In this document: positions 1-4,138 of the stretch, one piece after another
Layout: every line of letters begins with the position of its first letter
How positions within the stretch are numbered: the first letter of the stretch is position 1
Source: an uncultured Traorella sp.
GTDB lineage: Bacteria; Bacillota_I; Bacilli_A; Erysipelotrichales; Erysipelotrichaceae
Direction: 5' to 3'
Length of the DNA stretch: 7,460 nt
Assembly: GCA_945938205.1 (NCBI GenBank)
Contig: CAMEUL010000071.1
Location: 1-7,460 of the forward strand
Notes under the pieces: model-generated
What the model was told of the DNA's origin: nothing
The model's input: only the letters and a program-made list of their open reading frames with translations
Database searches by the model: none
Translations under genes and position numbers: made by a program

Positions 1-152
1 CCATCACCATTTCCGCCTGGTCTTCCAGGCCATGCCCATGTAGAGAAATATGGATTTTCCGCAGCACTAACTTTCATTGAAATAGGAAGCATTGCGCTAG
101 ACACGGTCAATACCAAAGCTAAAAAAATTTTTGTTAATACTTTTTTAATCAA
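1..152 (-). CDS. Small secreted Trp/Pro/Gly-rich protein, N-terminal part (partial)
   Basis: The gene runs off the left edge; 50 complete codons are visible. It starts with TTG at 152-150, chosen because a perfect AGGAGG (159-164) lies 6 nt upstream and no ATG in this frame is as well placed. Residues 1-30 form a classic Sec signal peptide: basic start MIKK, hydrophobic core IFLALVLTVSSAML, then KVSA followed by A, a type I signal peptidase site. The mature part begins about AENPYFSTWAW and continues PGRPGGNGDG, rich in aromatic residues, glycine and proline and without cysteine so far. Nothing visible shows a membrane anchor or sortase motif because the C-terminus is missing. I do not recognise the family. 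A secreted peptide such as a bacteriocin or a short surface protein is possible, but the sequence does not decide. That it is a real secreted product is fairly sure. Confidence 0.72.
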   Translation of the reverse strand, partial: MIKKVLTKIFLALVLTVSSAMLPISMKVSAAENPYFSTWAWPGRPGGNGD

Positions 153-158
153 TTTTTT

Positions 159-164
159 CCTCCT
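159..164 (-). promoter_or_regulatory. Ribosome binding site AGGAGG for the secreted protein
   Basis: This perfect Shine-Dalgarno core reads AGGAGG on the minus strand and is followed by six A residues and then TTG. It is what fixes the TTG start of the secreted protein gene. Confidence 0.8.
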
Positions 165-196
165 CTAAATATGTTAAATTATTACATGCTCAAGAT

Positions 197-215
197 AGTA
201 TAAATAGACTATACT
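197..215 (-). promoter_or_regulatory. Candidate -10 box within an inverted repeat upstream of the secreted protein gene
   Basis: AGTATA (197-202) and TATACT (210-215) form a perfect 6-bp inverted repeat with a 7-nt spacer. Read on the minus strand, 202-197 is TATACT, a one-mismatch -10 box that would give a leader of about 38 nt before the TTG. The hexamer 17 bp further upstream (TAAATC) is a poor -35, so the promoter may need an activator, or the repeat may be an operator. Assignment is tentative. Confidence 0.35.
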
Positions 216-283
216 TTAAGATTTATATTTGTAAAATTAAAATTAATTTGTAATATTATTAAAAGTATTACTTAACAATAATA

Positions 284-306
284 AGTCGCTTGATGCGGCT
301 TTTTTT
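284..306 (+). terminator. Rho-independent terminator, plus strand, no obvious gene upstream
   Basis: AGTCGC (284-289), loop TTGAT, GCGGCT (295-300), then six further T residues. The stem is 6 bp with one G-U pair. On the opposite strand that pair becomes a C-A mismatch and no T-run follows, so the plus orientation is favoured. No plus-strand gene precedes it; it may belong to an unrecognised small RNA or be a relic of the neighbouring mobile element. Confidence 0.6.
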
Positions 307-393
307 GTTAATGAATGTTTTCCAAATGGTTTTTTATGCAAGTTGTTCATATTCAATTTACAGAGGATTTTTTAGTTTTGACAGATGAACGGC

Positions 394-414
394 AATGTAT
401 TCTTTTAATACATT
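394..414. repeat. Perfect 8-bp inverted repeat at the transposase break point
   Basis: AATGTATT (394-401), loop CTTTT, AATACATT (407-414). It covers the place where the RNIERM frame gives way to the VLKEYIAV frame. It could have promoted the deletion or be chance in AT-rich DNA. Confidence 0.45.
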
Positions 415-456
415 CTTTCAATATTTCTCTTCCTTGCCCTATATGCTCCATATCTT

Positions 457-473
457 GTGTCACTCAATGACAC
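457..473. repeat. Perfect 6-bp inverted repeat GTGTCA/TGACAC
   Basis: GTGTCA (457-462), loop CTCAA, TGACAC (468-473). It lies inside the transposase remnant, has no T-run, and no role is apparent. Confidence 0.35.
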
Positions 474-603
474 CTTCATTTATCTGCTTCATGATTTCTC
501 TTATAATACTGGTTGTTCATATGAAATTAAATATCTAATTCTTGATTATACACATAAGCACAAAACTTTCAAACATTTTGAAGTATAGAAATATATTCAT
601 TTT

Positions 604-624
604 ACCACGATTTTAACCACGATT
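604..624. repeat. Direct repeat ACCACGATT x2
   Basis: ACCACGATT occurs at 604-612 and again at 616-624, a period of 12 bp. It sits about 85 bp upstream of the transposase remnant on its coding side, a position where a transposase or regulator binding site could lie, though nothing more supports that. Confidence 0.4.
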
Positions 625-752
625 GATAGGAAAAACATAAGAAGATAGAACTAGACATGCAAGGTTTATCACAAATACAAAATGCCCATAAAGACGATAA
701 AATAAGGCTTTGCGTACATTTCCAATGATATAAAAGATAGTCAAAAAGACAT

Positions 753-781
753 ATATAATAATTTATAAGATAAACTGTCAA
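753..781 (-). promoter_or_regulatory. Sigma-A-type promoter facing the transposase remnant
   Basis: Minus strand: perfect -35 TTGACA at 781-776, 17-bp spacer, then TTATAT (758-753), or TATATA with an 18-bp spacer. It points leftward into the transposase remnant and is probably that element's own promoter, left behind after the gene decayed. Confidence 0.5.
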
Positions 782-788
782 AATATAG

Positions 789-843
789 CAAAAACAAGTT
801 TACGGGCACTAATCGTTCAATAAAGCTTGTTTTTGTTTTTTTT
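789..843 (+). terminator. Long AT-rich hairpin followed by a T-run
   Basis: CAAAAACAAG (789-798) is perfectly complementary to CTTGTTTTTG (826-835). The pairing extends inward by TTT/AAG with one G-U pair, giving about 13 bp around a loop of about 21 nt, then eight T residues (836-843). The shape is that of a plus-strand intrinsic terminator, but the stem is GC-poor and no plus-strand gene precedes it. It may instead be the end of the decayed mobile element. Confidence 0.45.
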
Positions 844-876
844 ATTTGAATTCTCTAAAAGTTCGAAATAAACTAA

Positions 877-1141
877 CTAATAACTGTACACCAAAATAAT
901 AATATATGAATAACGAATACTATTCTTGGTGAAAATAATATATAGAATAAAAATTAATATTGCTATTATTTCAATAATAAGCTCTTTAAAATTTCTTTTA
1001 TTTACAAAATTATTTAATAAAATCACTACCAAAACTAATGAATATACAAAAATAACAAATTTATGTTCATCGCTTGCCAAAAAAGAACTAGCTATTAATA
1101 AAACAATAAATGCTAATGAATATATATAGAGTCTTTTTCAT
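877..1141 (-). pseudogene. Small three-helix membrane protein, frameshifted near its start
   Basis: An open frame begins right after a TGA at 1140-1138 and stays open to 877, with no good start of its own; the first TTG in it is at 1080 and lacks a ribosome binding site. An ATG at 1141-1139 in another frame reads MKKTLYI and soon stops. The two frames meet at a short TA repeat (1120-1128). One extra TA unit would join them into about 88 residues starting MKKTLYIYSLAFIVLLIASS, with three hydrophobic segments at roughly 5-22, 27-45 and 53-70 and a charged KRNFKE loop between the last two. That fits a small integral membrane protein. The hydrophobicity is partly expected from AT-rich DNA, so real coding is only moderately supported. 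Family unknown. Confidence 0.35.
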
Positions 1142-1232
1142 TTAATTTGTAGCTCCATCTATTATTTCCATATTTATAACATTGTCAGTATCAATAGTTT
1201 CTGCTAATGTGATTTTACATATTTTTTTTCAT
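1142..1232 (-). pseudogene. Small peptide ORF out of frame with its start by one A
   Basis: A good ribosome binding site (AAAGGTG, 1246-1240) sits 7 nt from an ATG at 1232-1230, but after ATG-AAA-AAA-AAT-ATG the frame hits TAA. The neighbouring frame is open: CKITLAETIDTDNVINMEII and then DGATN before TAA at 1144-1142. Those frames would join if the A8 tract (1229-1222) had seven A residues, giving a 29-residue acidic peptide starting MKKICKI. Its stop is followed directly by the ATG of the next small ORF (TAAATG), as in an operon. It may be a decayed gene, a slip-switch gene or a chance frame. I do not recognise the peptide. Confidence 0.3.
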
Positions 1233-1273
1233 ATGCTGTCACCTTTCGTTTTTCAAAATAAATCAATATTCAT

Positions 1274-1306
1274 AAAAAAGCACAACCAAGTTAAAAGACT
1301 TGTGCT
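1274..1306 (-). terminator. Intrinsic terminator (attenuator) of the leader, minus strand
   Basis: Minus strand: AGCACAA (1306-1300), a 14-nt loop, TTGTGCT (1285-1279), then continuing T residues (to 1274). The opposite strand has no T-run after the stem, so it is a minus-strand terminator. Its first arm overlaps the TAG of the 15-codon leader ORF, the geometry expected of ribosome-controlled attenuation. Confidence 0.7.
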
Positions 1307-1352
1307 AAATTAAATCTCCATTTTTATATCTATGTAGGTTATATTTAAGCAT
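1305..1352 (-). CDS. 15-residue leader peptide ORF
   Basis: ATG at 1352-1350 is preceded at 6 nt by AAAGGAGG (1366-1359), the strongest ribosome binding site in the window. It encodes MLKYNLHRYKNGDLI and stops with TAG (1307-1305), which overlaps the first arm of the terminator just downstream. A near-perfect ribosome site on so short a frame, followed by an attenuator, is typical of leader peptides that sense translation, as upstream of drug-resistance or amino-acid genes. There is no run of one amino acid that would name an inducer. No intact target gene follows, only two broken small ORFs. The peptide itself matches nothing I recognise. Confidence 0.5.
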   Translation of the reverse strand: MLKYNLHRYKNGDLI

Positions 1353-1399
1353 AACGATCCTCCTTTATGCTTATACTCTATAATAAATATAAGCATAAA
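1345..1399. promoter_or_regulatory. 12-bp palindrome plus third arm copy: operator or RNA switch
   Basis: TTTATGCTTATA (1364-1375) and TATAAGCATAAA (1388-1399) are perfect inverted repeats around a 12-nt spacer. A further TAAGCATAA lies at 1346-1354, over the leader ORF's start codon. In minus-strand RNA the middle arm could pair with the upstream arm (12 bp) or with the downstream one (9 bp, with the ribosome site in a 10-nt loop and the AUG in the stem). The spacer also carries -10-like boxes (TATTAT/TATAGA on minus, TATAAT on plus), so a DNA operator over a promoter is equally possible. If transcription starts inside the spacer, only the second hairpin can form. Confidence 0.55.
1359..1366 (-). 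promoter_or_regulatory. Strong ribosome binding site AAAGGAGG of the leader ORF
   Basis: AAAGGAGG on the minus strand, 6 nt before the leader ORF's ATG. It abuts the palindrome and would lie at the base or in the loop of the alternative hairpin described below, so folding could hide or expose it. Confidence 0.65.
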
Positions 1400-1468
1400 A
1401 CAATAAACTATTCAGATAAATATTCTCTTATTAGCAAATAAAAACAGTTTATTTTTTGAGAAATCATT

Positions 1469-1507
1469 CTATAATAATCGTGTCATAAAAAAGGACACAA
1501 TTGTCCT
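1469..1507 (-). promoter_or_regulatory. Possible promoter for the leader transcript
   Basis: Minus strand: TTGTGT, about 18 bp, then TATTAT near 1478-1473. It lies inside the operon terminator and would give a leader RNA of about 110 nt before the leader ORF. Weak evidence; the palindrome region offers an alternative promoter. Confidence 0.25.
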
Positions 1508-1518
1508 CTCTTTTTTTT
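1487..1518 (-). terminator. Bidirectional terminator at the end of the degV-degV-sir2 operon
   Basis: AGGACA (1492-1497), loop CAAT, TGTCCT (1502-1507). On the minus strand the stem is followed at once by a six-T run (1492-1487), 45 nt beyond the sirtuin stop, so it ends that operon. On the plus strand it is followed by CTC and eight T residues, so it can stop transcription arriving from the left as well. Confidence 0.85.
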
Positions 1519-1551
1519 AATATTGATTGTATTCAAATCAATTGTCATAAT

Positions 1552-2322
1552 TTAGAGATCGGTGATGGTACTTATACTGTTCATGACTTCTTTAAGTACT
1601 TTCCCACACTTATCATGAATGATCAAGTCTGCTACTGAGTCATAAGGTGTCTTTTGAAGATTGATCAAAACACACTTGTTCCCTCTATAATAATTCATAA
1701 GATTGGCTGCTGGATAAACATTCAAGGATGTTCCCGCAACAATGAATACATCTGCATGTGCCACATCATGAATAGCCTTTTCAAAAACACCGGTTGGTAA
1801 AGGCTCTCCATAAAAGACAATATCCGGACGGATAATACCTCCACAAGTACATCTGGCAACATTACTCGTTTCAAGCTGATGCATGACATCCTCGTGAGTA
1901 TAGGAACGATGACAGTTCTGACATGAGTAGGTGGCTACCGTTCCATGCACTTCCAATACCTTTTGACTTCCAGCCTTTTGATGTAAGCTGTCAACGTTTT
2001 GTGTAATGACAGATTTGAGTTTTCCCATTCTTTCAAGTTCAGCCAAAACTAAATGTGCGTCATTCGGCAAAGCAGTTGGATGGATAAATTCATGAATATA
2101 ATAATCATAGAAAATATCTGGGTGCTTGAGAGCAAAGTCAATGCTTAAGCATTCTTCCGGACTTACCTTTCTTCCATTGCAAAGATATTCCTTCTGATAA
2201 ATGCCGCTTTCACTTCGAAAATCAGGGATACCTGATTCCGTGGAAACGCCGGCTCCTCCAAAAAATACAATATTTTGGCTTTTTTGGATCCATTCAGTAA
2301 GTGTTTTGATTTCATCATTCAT
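1552..2322 (-). CDS. Sir2-family NAD-dependent protein deacylase (sirtuin)
   Basis: This cytoplasmic enzyme uses NAD+ to remove acyl groups from protein lysines, giving nicotinamide and O-acyl-ADP-ribose. With the ATG at 2322 it has 256 residues, normal for a bacterial sirtuin. Visible motifs: NAD-binding GAGVSTESGIPDFRS (about 23-37), TQNVD (107-111), catalytic His126 in EVHGT, zinc cysteines 134 and 137 (CQNC) and 158 and 160 (CTC), and GTSLNVYP (197-204). The Tyr-x-x-Arg pair of desuccinylating CobB/SIRT5 enzymes is not evident, so deacetylation or longer-chain deacylation is more likely. The frame extends upstream to ATG at 2331 and TTG at 2358 inside degV2; no start has a clear ribosome site. 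I chose 2322 because MNDEIK fits family starts and its ATG overlaps the degV2 stop as ATGAATGA, typical of translational coupling. Confidence 0.93.
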   Translation of the reverse strand: MNDEIKTLTEWIQKSQNIVFFGGAGVSTESGIPDFRSESGIYQKEYLCNGRKVSPEECLSIDFALKHPDIFYDYYIHEFIHPTALPNDAHLVLAELERMGKLKSVITQNVDSLHQKAGSQKVLEVHGTVATYSCQNCHRSYTHEDVMHQLETSNVARCTCGGIIRPDIVFYGEPLPTGVFEKAIHDVAHADVFIVAGTSLNVYPAANLMNYYRGNKCVLINLQKTPYDSVADLIIHDKCGKVLKEVMNSISTITDL

Positions 2323-3178
2323 TTGAATCATCGATTCTTTGGTAGAACTGAATTGCAATGCATCCGATTCCTGTATGACATCCTACCGTAGAAATAAGTG
2401 GAATCAGACTTGAGTTAGCATCTGGGAAAGCAGTTTTGATTTTCCCAAGCATCTTTTCACAATTCATTTTATCCTTCACATAAGCAACAAACACATCATA
2501 CTTATCATTGACTTGTTCGTTTTTCATAAAATCAAGTACTCGTTCCATTGCTTTTGGAAGTGTTCTGACTTTGTCAAACACATCAATTCTTCCTTGTGTT
2601 GTCGCATCGATCCTTAAAATTGGACAAATCTTCAGGAAGCCAGCAAGCGTTGCGGCAAGTGGAGTCAATCTTCCTCCTCTGACCAGATGATTCAGATCCA
2701 TCGGAATCAGGAAAGTATGAGCACTCTGAACGACTTTATTCAGCTTGTCTTTGATTTCTTCAAGACTTTTTCCTGCTTCATACATTTTCTTTGCTTGTGT
2801 AATGCAATAAAATTCCACTTCCGCAGTTACATGTGTATCCACAAATTCAAAATTCAGTTCTGCCTGCTCACATGCTAAACGCATGGCATTGCTGGTACCT
2901 GACAACCCTGAACAGATGGGCACGCAAAATACGGTATCATACCCTTGACTCTTGATTTCTTCAATGGTTTCCTGAATCATGCCAAGGGGTGGAAGGCTTG
3001 TTTTCAACATTTCTTTATTGTCTACTTTATCATATACTTCGCTGATGCTCATATCTTCCAATTCCAGATAGTTATGCGTCTCATCACTGATCTGGAGTGG
3101 GCAGCTAAATATCCCCATTTCTCTTAATTGCGCAACGTTTCTTCTTGTTCCGCTATCACATATAAAGGCTACCTTCAT
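2315..3178 (-). CDS. DegV family protein 2, probable fatty-acid-binding (FakB-type) subunit
   Basis: DegV proteins bind a fatty acid; many act as FakB, presenting it to the FakA kinase, which makes acyl-phosphate for phospholipid synthesis. This one has 287 residues, the family's usual size. Motifs: N-terminal KVAFICDSG, TSLPPLG (60-66), GLSGT (91-95, Ser93), HLVRGGRLTPLAATLAG (164-180) followed by KICPIL, and GCHTGIG (266-272, His268). Thr60/Ser61, Ser93 and His268 fall where FakB proteins hold the carboxylate. The ATG at 3178 is chosen over an upstream TTG at 3184 because AGGAGG lies 7 nt before the ATG and only 1 nt before the TTG. It starts 11 bp after degV1 ends, and that gene's TAG overlaps this ribosome site. 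It overlaps the sirtuin at its end. No fakA is visible, so the FakB role is inferred. Confidence 0.92.
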   Translation of the reverse strand: MKVAFICDSGTRRNVAQLREMGIFSCPLQISDETHNYLELEDMSISEVYDKVDNKEMLKTSLPPLGMIQETIEEIKSQGYDTVFCVPICSGLSGTSNAMRLACEQAELNFEFVDTHVTAEVEFYCITQAKKMYEAGKSLEEIKDKLNKVVQSAHTFLIPMDLNHLVRGGRLTPLAATLAGFLKICPILRIDATTQGRIDVFDKVRTLPKAMERVLDFMKNEQVNDKYDVFVAYVKDKMNCEKMLGKIKTAFPDANSSLIPLISTVGCHTGIGCIAIQFYQRIDDSNE

Positions 3179-3189
3179 ATTCAATCCTC

Positions 3190-4044
3190 CTAGATTCTCT
3201 TAAATACCTGGAATCCAATACAGTCAAGGCCTGTGTGTACACTGATGACACTAACAAGCGGCATAATTTCAATCTCATGATTAGGGAAAGCAGCCTGAAG
3301 CTTTTCTTTGGCTTGAAGTGCATGTTCCATTCCATCACTGTGTGCAATGCGAATCACATAACTCTCATCAACACCGCGATCCTGCATTTCCTTCACTACT
3401 CGATCCACCGCTTTTCCATAAGTACGTATTTTTTCAAATACATCAATCTTGCCATCACTGCTTTTATCCAGTTTTAAAATAGGCTTGATTTTCAACAGAC
3501 CGGCAAGTGTCGCAGCCAATGGTGTCAAACGGCCGCCTTTCTTTAAATGATCCAGATCATTTGGGATAATAAAAGTCATGCCATCATCTGCCATTTTCTG
3601 AATCTTTTCAATGATTTCCTCAATGCTTTTACCTTCATCGTACAACTGTTTCGCACGTACAATAGCATACAGTTCCAACATAGAAGTTGTATGTACATCC
3701 ACATGATAGAACTTCAATCCGACTTCTTCTGCTGACAGTCTCAATGCATTAAAGCAACTGCTCAGACCTGGATTGATCGGTATACAGAAGACAGCTTCAT
3801 ATCCCTCATTTTTGATTTCCTTAAATGTCTTCTGAATCAGACCTAATGGAGGAATCGACGTGCTCATCAGCATGCCTTCTTTAATGTATTCATAAATCTT
3901 TTCTGTTGGCGCATCCACGAAATCTAAAAGGGTTTTCTCTTCATTCGGCAGCACAATCTGCAGAGGCAGAGAAATAATTCCATATTTCTTCATTTCTTCT
4001 GGATGCATCCCACAGGAACTATCTGTAATAAACGCTACTTTCAT
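3190..4044 (-). CDS. DegV family protein 1, probable fatty-acid-binding (FakB-type) subunit
   Basis: This is the first gene of the operon and a paralog of the next one; blocks such as GGRLTPLAATLAG are identical in the two. It has 284 residues. Motifs: KVAFITDSS at the start, TSIPPLG (62-68), GLSSC (93-97) where the paralog has GLSGT, HLKKGGRLTPLAATLAG (166-182), KIKPIL, and SVHTGLDC (268-275, His270). It probably binds a fatty acid in the cytoplasm for FakA; differences in the pocket between the paralogs suggest different acyl preferences, as known for FakB1 and FakB2. The ATG at 4044 is chosen because GAGGTG lies about 7 nt upstream and MKVAF is the family's normal start. A second in-frame ATG at 4062 lies about where transcription should begin and would add six residues. 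Confidence 0.92.
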   Translation of the reverse strand: MKVAFITDSSCGMHPEEMKKYGIISLPLQIVLPNEEKTLLDFVDAPTEKIYEYIKEGMLMSTSIPPLGLIQKTFKEIKNEGYEAVFCIPINPGLSSCFNALRLSAEEVGLKFYHVDVHTTSMLELYAIVRAKQLYDEGKSIEEIIEKIQKMADDGMTFIIPNDLDHLKKGGRLTPLAATLAGLLKIKPILKLDKSSDGKIDVFEKIRTYGKAVDRVVKEMQDRGVDESYVIRIAHSDGMEHALQAKEKLQAAFPNHEIEIMPLVSVISVHTGLDCIGFQVFKRI

Positions 4045-4067
4045 TGCAACACCTCGTTTCATGCTTC

Positions 4068-4096
4068 ATTATACACGAATTCGTCCTTGAAATGAA
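4068..4096 (-). promoter_or_regulatory. Promoter of the degV-degV-sir2 operon
   Basis: A perfect TATAAT (4073-4068, minus strand) with a weak -35 (TTCATT, 4096-4091) at 17 bp. The expected start of transcription is near 4061, giving a leader of about 17 nt before the ATG at 4044. Confidence 0.65.
4075..4084. promoter_or_regulatory. 10-bp palindrome ACGAATTCGT between divergent promoters
   Basis: A perfect self-complementary decamer in the spacer of the degV operon promoter, about 45 bp upstream of the yigZ -10 box. It could be an operator for a dimeric regulator; no known consensus is recognised. Confidence 0.35.
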
Positions 4097-4103
4097 GTTT
4101 CTC

Positions 4104-4132
4104 TTTATGTCTTGCGCAAAATCTTTTATAAT
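4104..4132 (+). promoter_or_regulatory. Promoter placing the start of transcription at the yigZ ATG
   Basis: A perfect TATAAT (4127-4132) with a weak -35 (TTTATG, 4104-4109) at 17 bp. Only 6 nt separate the box from ATG at 4139, so the mRNA would begin at or within a base or two of the start codon, leaving no room for a ribosome binding site. Confidence 0.65.
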
Positions 4133-4138
4133 AAAAAT

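Larger units (their letters stand above)
358..520 (-). pseudogene. Remnant of a transposase C-terminal region (IS1182-like), with internal deletion
   Basis: No single frame is open, but pieces in different minus-strand frames look like one decayed protein. ATG at 520 gives MNNQYYKRNHEADK and a stop. A shifted frame continues KVSLSDTRYGAYRARKRNIERM. A third frame reads NVLKEYIAVHLSKLKNPL and ends at TAA (360-358). The order NHE, then LS, then a G-x-Y-x-A-R-x-R-x-IE block matches what I remember of the end of IS1182-family transposases. In those proteins the IE block runs on into a conserved VFG-IK segment and an AHN motif, and both appear deleted here. The family is recalled, not searched. That this is a broken ORF remnant is more certain than its family. 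A TTGACA promoter lies upstream on the same strand. Confidence 0.45.
521..876. other. AT-rich non-coding stretch, probable 5' part of the decayed mobile element
   Basis: No supported gene lies here. Short open stretches on the minus strand around 620-750 lack a ribosome binding site and an ATG. The stretch holds a direct repeat (604-624), a minus-strand promoter (753-781) and a long hairpin with a T-run (789-843), each listed separately. Target-site duplications or terminal repeats defining element ends could not be recognised by eye. Confidence 0.5.

Noticed and set aside
15..30. GCCTGG/CCAGGC hairpin inside the secreted protein gene
   Set aside because: Its six pairs lie in codons for WPGRPG and have no T-run; probably a result of the coding sequence.
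620..756. Open minus-strand stretches ending about INRG and SWLKSW
   Set aside because: Two frames are open at once, neither has an ATG with a ribosome site, and both are short; most likely chance within the decayed element.
926..1129. 67-codon plus-strand frame starting MVKIIYRIKINIAIISIISS
   Set aside because: It is antisense to the better-supported membrane frame, has no ribosome binding site before its ATG, and its composition is what random AT-rich DNA gives.
1522..1542. Inverted repeat ATTGATT/AATCAAT between the sirtuin stop and the terminator
   Set aside because: Seven AT-rich pairs with no T-run; too weak to call, and the real terminator is just beyond.
2323..2358. TTG (2358) or ATG (2331) starts for the sirtuin
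   Set aside because: Neither has a convincing ribosome site, and both extend the protein with residues read from the end of degV2; ATG at 2331 remains possible.
4112..4138. TTG start for yigZ, adding nine residues
   Set aside because: The added codons would run through the TATAAT box of the gene's own promoter, and the extension has no family-like sequence or ribosome site.
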